Assembly (NCBI RefSeq): GCF_014083945.1
Contig: NZ_CP046444.1
Location: 1,116,001 to 1,180,000 of the forward strand
Source: Granulicella sp. 5B5
Lineage (GTDB): Bacteria; Acidobacteriota; Terriglobia; Terriglobales; Acidobacteriaceae
Direction of reading: 5' to 3'
DNA length: 64,000 bases
Part shown: piece after piece, positions 37,083 to 44,666 of the stretch
How the letters are laid out: the number at the start of each line of letters is the position of its first letter
How positions within the stretch are numbered: the first letter of the stretch is position 1
Program-made: the position numbers and the translations under genes
The notes under the pieces: model-generated
The model's input: only the letters and a program-made list of their open reading frames with translations
What the model was told of the DNA's origin: nothing
Databases searched by the model: none

Positions 37083-38390
37083 CTACCGTCCGCTGGTCAG
37101 CGCCTGCTCCGTCGGCGCCTTCGGATTGAAGTACCCGCCGTCGTACATTGCGCGGTAGAACTGCCCTGTCAGCTCCGCGGCCTTCGGCCCGTACGTTGGC
37201 CGCCCGCCTTCCAGGAAGATCACCGTCACGATGCGCCCATTCGGCGTGTTTGCATAGCTCGCGAACCAGCCATACCGCGTCCCGTTGTTCGAGCACGTGC
37301 CTGTCTTTCCAAATACCGGAAACTGGTCGAAGTTCGTCCGCAGGCTCCGCGCCGTGCCATTCGAGAAGTCCACCGCCCCCTGCATCCCCGGCAGGATCTG
37401 CGGGATCACATTCGCGATGTCCAGCTGCCGCTTTATCTGCGGCACATAGTTCGCCACCTCGGCCTGGCTCGTCGGGTGCTGCAGATAATACAGCGTGCCG
37501 CCGTTCGCAATCGCGCTCACCAGCGCACCCAGCTGCAGCGGCGTCATGCTGATGCTCTCGCCAAACGAGCACATCCGGCCCACCCCGCCATCCTTCTGCG
37601 GCAGCACCACATCCGGATACACACCCAGGTGCTCACCCGGAATGTTGTACCCCGCCAGCTCGCCCAGCCCGAACATGTTCGCGTAGTACTTCACGCGCTC
37701 AAAGCCCATCGCGCGGCCCAGCACTTCGAAGTACAGGTTCACGCTCTTCGCCAGCGCATGCGTCATGTCCAGCGAGTAGTGTCCGCCCAGGTTCACCGGC
37801 GTGTTCGCCTTCACCAGCCCTTCCTTCAGCGCCGCCAGCGATACCGCAATCTTGATCGTCGAACACGGCTCCGCACCCGCGCTCAGCGCCAGCTTCTGGT
37901 TCACCATTGCCAGGATGCGCCCATTCGAAGGATCGATCGCCAGCGCCGTGCCGTTCATGTTGCCCAGCGCCGTAATCGCCGCCTGCCGCACAACCGGGTC
38001 TTCGCCAGCAGTCACATCGCCGGCCGTAATGTCATCGGCAAAGCTGCTCTCGGTAAACCGCTCGTAGTAACGCACCCGCCGATGCACCAGCCGTCCATGC
38101 ACCCGCACCGTCGTCGTCGTCGACGCATGAAGACTCGCATGGCGCGCCCCTGCTCCATGTGTAACCGCTCTATGCGCAACCGCTCTGTGAGCCACCGCAC
38201 GATGCCCGGCCACCCTGTGAGACACAGCCTTGCTTGCAGTCGACCGGCGCGCAGCCTTGCCATGCGCCACCGTCCGTCCTTCGCGGCCCTTCCCATTCGA
38301 GGCACTCGCAGCTCGTCCCGCCGCCAGCACCAGCACCAGCAGCACCCCCATCATCACTCCGAACGATCTCCGCCCTCGATGCATCCGCAA
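37083..38390 (-). CDS. Penicillin-binding transpeptidase-domain protein with Ala-His-Arg repeat linker
   Basis: Exported protein of 435 residues with an N-terminal membrane/signal segment (GVMMGVLLVLVLAAG), then a basic low-complexity linker (about 40-95) made of AVAHRAVAHRAV-type units, and a transpeptidase domain (about 140-410). Active-site motifs are S-x-x-K in CSTIK, S-x-N in KSVNLYF and K-T-G in FGKTGTC. No transglycosylase or PASTA domain. It follows ftsZ on the same strand after a heptamer array. Likely a DD-transpeptidase, or an OXA-like hydrolase; the linker may bind wall polymers. Confidence 0.8.
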   Translation of the reverse strand: MRMHRGRRSFGVMMGVLLVLVLAAGRAASASNGKGREGRTVAHGKAARRSTASKAVSHRVAGHRAVAHRAVAHRAVTHGAGARHASLHASTTTTVRVHGRLVHRRVRYYERFTESSFADDITAGDVTAGEDPVVRQAAITALGNMNGTALAIDPSNGRILAMVNQKLALSAGAEPCSTIKIAVSLAALKEGLVKANTPVNLGGHYSLDMTHALAKSVNLYFEVLGRAMGFERVKYYANMFGLGELAGYNIPGEHLGVYPDVVLPQKDGGVGRMCSFGESISMTPLQLGALVSAIANGGTLYYLQHPTSQAEVANYVPQIKRQLDIANVIPQILPGMQGAVDFSNGTARSLRTNFDQFPVFGKTGTCSNNGTRYGWFASYANTPNGRIVTVIFLEGGRPTYGPKAAELTGQFYRAMYDGGYFNPKAPTEQALTSGR

Positions 38391-38394
38391 ATCC

Positions 38395-38440
38395 TACTCC
38401 CTGTTTTCTATTCCCTACACTCCCTATTCCCTACTCACTG
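38395..38440 (+). repeat. Heptamer array 7
   Basis: TACTCCC TGTTTTC TATTCCC TACACTCCC TATTCCC TACTCAC TGTC, between ftsZ stop and the PBP start. Confidence 0.8.
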
Positions 38441-38442
38441 TC

Positions 38443-40152
38443 TTAATGCTGCTTCCGCAAAAACGCCGGAATATCCAACTCATCACCCTCACTCGTCCCC
38501 GTCTCGCCTCCAGCATAGCCCGCGAACGACGGCACCCGCGCCTCCGGCCACAGTGACGGTGAATCCTCAACCTCAAACGCTGCTGGCGCCGGGGCAGGCT
38601 CTGGCACATGGATCGGCTCAACCGGCCGCGAGATCACCGGCTCCGTCACAACAGGCAATGCGACAGCCTGCACCACGGGAGCCTGTGCCGTCGGGGCCTG
38701 CACCACCGGGGCCTGATACGCCGCCTTCGGCTCACGGAAGAAGTCATCATCGAATACCGATGCTCGCACCGATTCTGGCAACCGCTCCACGACCTCGGGC
38801 TGCCTCACCGCATGCACAGGCTCGTTCATCGGCTCTACAAACGTGGACTCCGGCATCGAAGCCACAGGCATGCTCTGCGCCGTCGGCGCAATCTCCTGCC
38901 GCGCCTGCTGCCGGGCCGCCTCGTAATAGCTCGAAGTCGGCACGTTCGGTCCAGGCGCAGTCACCACAGCACGCGATTCCTGCTCCGCCGCCAATTCGCT
39001 CGCAAACCGTGCCACCGGCTGCGCTGCGGGCGTCACCACCGGCTGGGCCACAATTCTCGGCTCCACTGCAGGCCTCGGCTCAATCGTCATCGCGGGCTCG
39101 GTCAACATCCGCTCGCGTCGTTCGCGCTTCTCCTCGTCGCGAAAGCCCGTCGCAATCACCGTCAGCTTCAGCTCATCGCCCAGCCGCTCATCCATCACCG
39201 CGCCAAAGATGATGTTCGCGTCCTCATGCGCCGCATTCTGAATAATCGTCGAGGCCTCATTCACCTCGCTCAGCTTCAGATTGCTCGACCCCGTAATGTT
39301 GATCAGAATCCCGCGCGCGCCGTCGATCGCACCGGCCTCCAGCAGCGGGCTCGCCATCGCGGCCATCGCCGCCTCGCGAGCGCGATCCGGGCCGCTCCTC
39401 ACCGCCGTGCCCATCACCGCATAGCCCATGCCGGCCATCGTCGTCTTCACATCCGCAAAGTCGCGATTGATCACACCCGGAATCGTAATAATGTCCGAGA
39501 TCCCCTGCACGCCCTGCCGCAGCACGTCGTCCGCAATCCTGAAGCTCTCAAAGAACCCGGCATCCTTCGCCACGGCCAGCAGCTTCTCATTCGGAATCAC
39601 GATCAGCGTATCGACAGCATCCAGCAGCTCCTGCATCCCGCGCTCTGCCTGCAGCGTGCGGCGCTTGCCCTCAAAACCAAATGGCCGAGTCACCACAGCC
39701 ACCGTCAGCGCACCCATCTCGCTCGCCAGCGACGCAATCACCGGCGCGGCGCCCGTACCTGTGCCGCCGCCCATGCCTGCGGTCACAAATACCATGTCCG
39801 CGCCTTCCAGCGCTTCAATGATCTTGTCCGAATCCTCCAGCGCCGCGCGCCGCCCAACGTCCGGGTTCGCGCCCGCGCCTAGCCCGCTCGTCAGCTTCAC
39901 GCCCAGCTGCAGCTTCACCGGAGCGCTTGAGCTCTCCAGCGCCTGCGCGTCCGTATTCGCGGCGATAAACTCCACGCCCACCACACCCGCCGCGATCATG
40001 CGGTTCACCGCATTGCCGCCGCCGCCGCCTATGCCGATCACCTTGATCCGCGCGCTGCGCTGTGCTTCATCGTGATAGTGGATACGCAGTGGCCCTCCGC
40101 CCGGTTCTCCATTGTGTTCGGGGCCCGGTCCCTCCGTGGACGTGTAGGACAT
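38443..40152 (-). CDS. ftsZ: Cell division GTPase FtsZ
   Basis: Tubulin-like ring protein. From ATG 40152 ([10 protein letters not shown]) 569 residues, longer than most. The GTPase signature GGGTGTG is at 128-134, preceded by [15 protein letters not shown] (38-52), with the T7 synergy loop around [11 protein letters not shown]. The core ends near residue 345 and is followed by a very long Pro/Val/Ala/Gln-rich linker of about 200 residues, ending in the conserved tail [12 protein letters not shown] that binds FtsA. An in-frame extension to 40197 lacks homology. Confidence 0.96.
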   Translation of the reverse strand: MSYTSTEGPGPEHNGEPGGGPLRIHYHDEAQRSARIKVIGIGGGGGNAVNRMIAAGVVGVEFIAANTDAQALESSSAPVKLQLGVKLTSGLGAGANPDVGRRAALEDSDKIIEALEGADMVFVTAGMGGGTGTGAAPVIASLASEMGALTVAVVTRPFGFEGKRRTLQAERGMQELLDAVDTLIVIPNEKLLAVAKDAGFFESFRIADDVLRQGVQGISDIITIPGVINRDFADVKTTMAGMGYAVMGTAVRSGPDRAREAAMAAMASPLLEAGAIDGARGILINITGSSNLKLSEVNEASTIIQNAAHEDANIIFGAVMDERLGDELKLTVIATGFRDEEKRERRERMLTEPAMTIEPRPAVEPRIVAQPVVTPAAQPVARFASELAAEQESRAVVTAPGPNVPTSSYYEAARQQARQEIAPTAQSMPVASMPESTFVEPMNEPVHAVRQPEVVERLPESVRASVFDDDFFREPKAAYQAPVVQAPTAQAPVVQAVALPVVTEPVISRPVEPIHVPEPAPAPAAFEVEDSPSLWPEARVPSFAGYAGGETGTSEGDELDIPAFLRKQH

Positions 40153-40279
40153 GTTTCTCCCTCTCCTCGTCTTGGTGCCTTCGCACCTCAGCGCCATACT
40201 TCTCTACATTCTGCGCTGCGAACTCGAAATCTCCGTACACCTTTCGACCGCCCGCATCTACCTCGATTACACCCACCAC

Positions 40280-40951
40280 CTACGGCAGATGGAACACCAC
40301 ACCCGTCGCCAGCGAACGGACGCCGACCGACGACTTGCCGTCCAACGGCGACCCGCTCCCGATGCGGTTCATATTCCCGATCCCAATCTCCACCGCGCGA
40401 AAGTCTAGGAACGAAGCGATCCGGATGTCCGCGCCGACGAAGCCTTCATATTGCACAAACTTGTCGTAGTAGCGCGGCGCGCCCAGCGACCCTGTGGTCG
40501 TCGCATTCGTCGGCTCCGTCACATCGCTGTGCGCATAGCCAACCGACACCTGTGCATACGGCTTGAGCCAAGGAAACGGTGTATGCACCGACCCGCGCAG
40601 ACCACCCAGCACATACTGTCCGCCCGCGCTGCCATTGCCGCCCGTCGCGCTCGACGCCGACTTGTTGTTGTGGTTCGCACCCGCGCGCACATCCACGCCC
40701 AGCCGCACCGGCCCAAACGACTTGAAGTCGTAGTACACGCCGCCCGACCCGCCCAGCGGATCGATTACGCCGGTCTGCCCGGCAGCCGAGCCGTTCGAAC
40801 ACGGCACTGGCGCCGTCGAAAGACACTGGATACCGCCATAGTGCGTCACCGAATACATCCCATAAACGCCGACCTGGGCATGTGCCGCAGCACTCAGGCC
40901 AAGCCCCAGAAACAACACGCCCATTACCTTGCTAAACATGCGAAAACTCAT
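40280..40951 (-). CDS. Outer-membrane beta-barrel-like protein
   Basis: Protein of about 223 residues with a signal peptide (MFSKVMGVLFLGLGLSAAAHA, cleavage near AQVGVYG) and alternating hydrophobic/polar strands rich in Gly, Tyr and Ser, ending ATGVVFHLP with the terminal aromatic/hydrophobic pattern of barrel proteins. Its paired Cys (GIQCLSTAPVPCSNG) may make a loop disulfide. It lies between ftsA and ftsZ, genes usually adjacent, so it is an insertion in the dcw cluster. Function unknown. Confidence 0.68.
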   Translation of the reverse strand: MSFRMFSKVMGVLFLGLGLSAAAHAQVGVYGMYSVTHYGGIQCLSTAPVPCSNGSAAGQTGVIDPLGGSGGVYYDFKSFGPVRLGVDVRAGANHNNKSASSATGGNGSAGGQYVLGGLRGSVHTPFPWLKPYAQVSVGYAHSDVTEPTNATTTGSLGAPRYYDKFVQYEGFVGADIRIASFLDFRAVEIGIGNMNRIGSGSPLDGKSSVGVRSLATGVVFHLP

Positions 40952-41075
40952 ATCTCTCAGTCTACCGTCTCCAAAGGCTGGCGTCCTGCCACTCCAGGCC
41001 CTCATTTTCCTCAAGAACGCTGCCTCTTTTGACCCTTCCCACCCCGTTTTGTCATCCCTTCGCTGCAGTCTTCCT

Positions 41076-41107
41076 ACTCCCTACTCCCCATTCCCTACTC
41101 CCTGCCC
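41076..41107 (+). repeat. Heptamer array 8
   Basis: TACTCCC TACTCCC CATTCCC TACTCCC TGCC, ending at the ftsA stop codon. Confidence 0.88.
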
Positions 41108-42334
41108 TTAAAAACTCCCCGCAAACATCGAAAGGATCTTCTGCTTCAGCCCCTGCTCATCGGCGGCTTTCTTCGCCTGCGTCCTCTGCGTATACAGCAG
41201 CATTCCGATCGCGGCCGCGAACTCCGGCTTGGCCAGCTCCGCCGGCATCCGGCTCAGCGGCACCGGATACCCAATCCGCGCCGGCACCCGCAGCAGGCTC
41301 TCCGCGTTGTCCAGCAGCCCCGCCAGGTGCGACCCGCCGCCGGTAAGCACTACACCCGCGCCCATCGCCTCCAGCACGCCGCCGTGGCGCAGGTTCTCAC
41401 GAAGCATGGTCAGCATCTCCCGCGCCCTCGGCTCTAATATCTCCGCCAGGAACCGCTGCCGCACCAGCCGCGCCGAGCCGCCACCCGTCGCCAAGTTGCC
41501 GCCCACCTCAATCTCATTCAACTGCGGTATCGACGTCACCACGCAGCTCCCATACATCCGCTTCAGCTGCTCGGCCTCCTCCACGCTCACCTGCAGCCCC
41601 ACCGCAAGATCGTTCGTAAAGTGGTCGCCACCAATCGGCAGCACCGCCGTATGAGCCACCGCGCCTTCAAAAAACACCACCAGCTCGGTCGAGTGCGACC
41701 CAATGTCCGCTAGGCAAACACCCAGCTCGCGCTCATCGGCTGACAGCACCGCTTCCGCCGCAGCGATGCCTTCAAACACCGTGTCCAGTACCTCAAGCCC
41801 CGCGCGGTTCGCGCATGTCACCACGTTCTGCGACGCCGACCCCGAGCAGGTCACCAGGTGCAGCCCCACCTCCAGCCGGTTCCCCACCATCCCCACCGGG
41901 TCATGAATCCCGCCCTGGTCATCCAGGATGAACTGCTGCGGCAGCAGGTGCAGCACCTCGCGGTCCGGCGCCAGGCTGATCGACCGCGCCCGGTCAATCG
42001 CCGCCCGCACATCTTCCTTCGTAATCTCCTTCATGCGACTGCCCATATTGATGCCGCCCTGCGAGTTCACCCCCCGCATATGTGGCCCGCCCACGCTCAC
42101 CACTGCTGTCTCAATCGGGGCCTTCGCCGTCTTCTCCGCGCGCAGTGCCGCCGCGTCGATCGCCTCCGCTGCCGGGCCGAGATCCGAGATCGCTCCCCGC
42201 CGCATCCCACGCGAAGCCTCCACACCATGCCCGCGATACCGCAGCACGCCATCGGTCAGCTCCGCCACCAGCACACAGCTCTTGCTGCTGCCCGCGTCCA
42301 GCACAGTAATCAGGTTGTCGGTCTTCGCATTCAT
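41108..42334 (-). CDS. ftsA: Cell division protein FtsA
   Basis: Actin-like ATPase that tethers FtsZ to the membrane. The 408-residue protein has LITVLDAGSSKSCVLVAEL (phosphate 1), the SHE-domain 1C region with GGPHMRGVNSQGG, the phosphate 2 region LADIGSHSTELVVF, GGDHFTNDLA, and the adenosine site VLTGGGSHLAGL. The C-terminal amphipathic helix (GLKQKILSMFAGSF) is the membrane-targeting sequence. Lies downstream of ftsQ, separated by a twin-hairpin element and a 17-bp tandem repeat. Confidence 0.95.
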   Translation of the reverse strand: MNAKTDNLITVLDAGSSKSCVLVAELTDGVLRYRGHGVEASRGMRRGAISDLGPAAEAIDAAALRAEKTAKAPIETAVVSVGGPHMRGVNSQGGINMGSRMKEITKEDVRAAIDRARSISLAPDREVLHLLPQQFILDDQGGIHDPVGMVGNRLEVGLHLVTCSGSASQNVVTCANRAGLEVLDTVFEGIAAAEAVLSADERELGVCLADIGSHSTELVVFFEGAVAHTAVLPIGGDHFTNDLAVGLQVSVEEAEQLKRMYGSCVVTSIPQLNEIEVGGNLATGGGSARLVRQRFLAEILEPRAREMLTMLRENLRHGGVLEAMGAGVVLTGGGSHLAGLLDNAESLLRVPARIGYPVPLSRMPAELAKPEFAAAIGMLLYTQRTQAKKAADEQGLKQKILSMFAGSF

Positions 42335-42357
42335 CGTCTTCCCTCAACCACAGCCAT

Positions 42358-42408
42358 CGACTCGCCACATCTCACGACTCGCCGTATCTCGCGACCCGCC
42401 ACATCTCA
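42358..42408 (+). repeat. Three tandem 17-bp repeats
   Basis: CGACTCGCCACATCTCA, CGACTCGCCGTATCTCG and CGACCCGCCACATCTCA directly follow one another between ftsA and ftsQ. Confidence 0.8.
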
Positions 42409-42486
42409 GGTAGCCCGAGCCTTCAGGCTCGGGTCTCATAGCTCACCCCAAAATCGAGGGGGCTTTAGCCCCTGGGGTATGCTCTC
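42409..42486 (+). repeat. Twin-hairpin element R6
   Basis: CCCGAGCC-TTCA-GGCTCGGG (42414-42433) and GGGGCT-TT-AGCCCC (42459-42472), inside the ftsQ-ftsA gap. On the minus-strand transcript it could form RNA hairpins between two division genes. Confidence 0.92.
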
Positions 42487-42498
42487 CTGTCACCGCCA

Positions 42499-43845
42499 CT
42501 ACTTCGCCTTCCGCGCCGCCGCCAACTCCGCAAACAGCTTGTCATTCGCCGCATCGCGACCATCTGCCGCGTGCGCTTTCTTTTTCTTCGCAGCCGCCTT
42601 CTTCGCCACTGCCTTCCTCGCAACCGGCTTCGCGGCCTTCTTCGGCGCAGACTTCGCAGGAGCCCTCACCACCGGCGCACTCGCCCGCACCAGCTTCGCG
42701 GCTCCCGCTGACTTCACGACCGGCAGCACTGCAGGCTTCACCGCAGCAACCGCCGCCGCAACACTGGGTGCCCCAGGTCTCGCTTCTGAGACCTGGGTTT
42801 GAGCCGACGCAGCTTGCGCCACCGTATCCCCATCCTTCCGCATCTCCAGCACAATCTGGCCTTCATACCGCATGTCCGCCGCCGCCAGCTTCGGATACTG
42901 CTGCCGCCACTCCGGCAGCAGCTTCTCGAACTCGTCGTACCGGCTCAAAAACTTGTCATCGCCAAAGTGCACCAGCACCTCCGGGCTACCGCCCTTCGAC
43001 GGATCAGGCGACGCGATCAGCGCCTTCAGGTCATCCGGCTCCGTGATGTCCACCTCGCTCACCGTCTTTGAAAAGTGCTGCCCGCCGCTGTCCAGGGCCT
43101 GCATAAACTGCTGGTACAGCTGCATCCGTGCCTCGCGCGTCGACTCCGGGTCAGCCGCATTGATCCCCGTCAGCACCGGGAACGAGTACTTCGCATCCGC
43201 CCGCACATCCGTGCCCATATCCAGCAGCTCGCCATGCCCGTCCACCAGCCCAATCTGGGTCCCCTGCCGCGCGAACGCCACCGGCACCCGCTCCACAATC
43301 TGCACCCTTAGCTGGTTCGGCAGCAGACGCATCACCGTCGCTTGCTCCACCCACGGCAGGTTCTGCAGGTCCGCCTCGCGCTCACCTAGCGGCACCCGAA
43401 AGACGTTCCGCTCCAGGTCGCCACCAAACACACCCAGCAGCTGTTCGCGCGTCAGGTGCGTGTTCCCGCTGATCTGGATATCGTCCGAGCTCGCCACCAC
43501 AAACCGCGGGTCCTGCAACAGGTAGTACCGCACCGCCGCCGCTCCCACCGCCAGAGCGCCCACAGCCACCAGCGCCAGCACACCCACCACACCGCGCCCG
43601 CCCCTGCTGCGCAGCAGGCTCTTCAGCGTCGGGCGAAACTTCCCCCGCCGCGGCATGTAGTCGTCATCGTCCGTATCGGCGTTATAACCAAATGGTTCAG
43701 CCGGATCTGCATTCAGCCCGCGCTGCAGCGCTCCCGCCGGCGCAGGCACGGGGCCGCGATAGCCGGACTCGGCCACCGGAGCATACCTCTCCTCCGGCGC
43801 ATCCAGCACCGCTGCCGCAGACGTCGCGCGCTTTCCCATCTTCAT
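42499..43845 (-). CDS. ftsQ: Cell division protein FtsQ with a long cationic tail
   Basis: Bitopic divisome protein of 448 residues, well above the usual 250-300. A disordered cytoplasmic part precedes a membrane helix (GVVGVLALVAVGALAVGAAAV, about 85-107), then the POTRA domain (ISGNTHLTREQLLGVFGGDL) and the FtsQ beta domain (LPNQLRVQIVERVPVAFAR). The last about 110 residues form a periplasmic tail rich in Ala and Lys (KKAAKPVARKAVAKKAAAKK). A family G palindrome is translated in frame at about residues 350-360. Confidence 0.9.
   Translation of the reverse strand: MKMGKRATSAAAVLDAPEERYAPVAESGYRGPVPAPAGALQRGLNADPAEPFGYNADTDDDDYMPRRGKFRPTLKSLLRSRGGRGVVGVLALVAVGALAVGAAAVRYYLLQDPRFVVASSDDIQISGNTHLTREQLLGVFGGDLERNVFRVPLGEREADLQNLPWVEQATVMRLLPNQLRVQIVERVPVAFARQGTQIGLVDGHGELLDMGTDVRADAKYSFPVLTGINAADPESTREARMQLYQQFMQALDSGGQHFSKTVSEVDITEPDDLKALIASPDPSKGGSPEVLVHFGDDKFLSRYDEFEKLLPEWRQQYPKLAAADMRYEGQIVLEMRKDGDTVAQAASAQTQVSEARPGAPSVAAAVAAVKPAVLPVVKSAGAAKLVRASAPVVRAPAKSAPKKAAKPVARKAVAKKAAAKKKKAHAADGRDAANDKLFAELAAARKAK
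42765..42800 (+). repeat. Family G palindrome inside ftsQ
   Basis: Head GGGTGCCCCA, then perfect stem CCCAGGTCTC-GCTTCT-GAGACCTGGG (42772-42797) and GTTT. The head is shared with the murC copy. Confidence 0.85.
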
Positions 43846-43941
43846 CTCCGCCGCCCGAGCAAGGCCACGGAAGAATCGCCAACCTCAACTATAAGCCGGA
43901 ACCCACCTGCAAAAACTACCCGCCCACCCCGAGGTACCCCC

Positions 43942-44364
43942 TCAGGAACGAGGCGACAAAACTTCCAATCCCAACGCCACCGCCGCAGCAGCCATTCGAT
44001 CATCGAATGTGGCTATACGGCTCGTACCGTGTCTCCGGGCTATCGCCAGCTGCAAGATGTCCAAGGATCGTAGAAAATAAGCCCCCGCATGCGACTCCGC
44101 AATGGTCCGCGCCTCTTCGAATACAGCTTCATCCATGGACAGCGTCGTGTAGAGTCCGCTCTCACGGTCTTGCCGGTACAAACGATAGCCACCCTGCCTG
44201 TTCGGAGAGGCATGCTTCTGTAAAGCCGCCGCAACCTCAATATCGGTCAACGCGCTTACACAAGCGCCTTCGGCAAAGCGTCTGAAAGTCTCAGCCGCTA
44301 AGGCTGACTTCCCCTCTGAAACATACAATGCCACAACAAAACTGCTATCGAGATAAACCGTCAC
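43942..44364 (-). CDS. vapC: PIN-domain toxin of a VapBC module
   Basis: Ribonuclease toxin of 140 residues. PIN acidic residues are visible at D6 (VYLDSS), E43 (TDIEVAAAL), D102 (SLDILQLA) and D121/D122 (ATFDDRM), the normal four-carboxylate site. Its start overlaps the antitoxin stop by four bases (ATGA), the usual coupled arrangement. Lies between murC and ftsQ in the division cluster on the same strand, so it may be transcribed with it. Target RNA cannot be inferred. Confidence 0.9.
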   Translation of the reverse strand: MTVYLDSSFVVALYVSEGKSALAAETFRRFAEGACVSALTDIEVAAALQKHASPNRQGGYRLYRQDRESGLYTTLSMDEAVFEEARTIAESHAGAYFLRSLDILQLAIARRHGTSRIATFDDRMAAAAVALGLEVLSPRS

Positions 44365-44657
44365 AGCCCATCTCGATCGTCACGAATCCATTGCGTCGTC
44401 GTCCCTGCGGGCAATACCTCATCTCCATACATCGCCTTCAAACGCGCCATGAAGTCCGGTATCGAACGCTCTCCGGCAGCCTCGGGTTTCGCTGCTGACG
44501 TCTGCGGTGCACGTACCTCCGCAATCACCGTCTCCCCACGCAACAGCTCAATCGAACGCCCTCCGCTCAATTCAGCCTCCAGCGTCTCCAAATGGCTGGC
44601 AAGCTCATCTACGCTAAGCCGCACCGTGGAACTCCGAGCTGTCGTAGTAGCCGCCAT
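44361..44657 (-). CDS. vapB: Antitoxin of the VapBC module
   Basis: Protein of 98 residues. N-terminal TARSSTVRLSVDELASHLETLE fits a Phd/AbrB-like antitoxin DNA-binding region (family uncertain), followed by ERSIPDFMARLKAMYGDE, a toxin-wrapping C-terminal segment. Identification rests on small size, order and the 4-base overlap with vapC. It starts 10 bases after the murC stop. Confidence 0.82.
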   Translation of the reverse strand: MAATTTARSSTVRLSVDELASHLETLEAELSGGRSIELLRGETVIAEVRAPQTSAAKPEAAGERSIPDFMARLKAMYGDEVLPAGTTTQWIRDDRDGL

Positions 44658-44666
44658 GCAAGAATA

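Noticed and set aside
34939-37158. Plus-strand open frame of 739 codons opposite tsaE and the NAD(P)HX repair gene
   Set aside because: Low-complexity Arg/His/Pro translation and full overlap with recognisable genes on the other strand.
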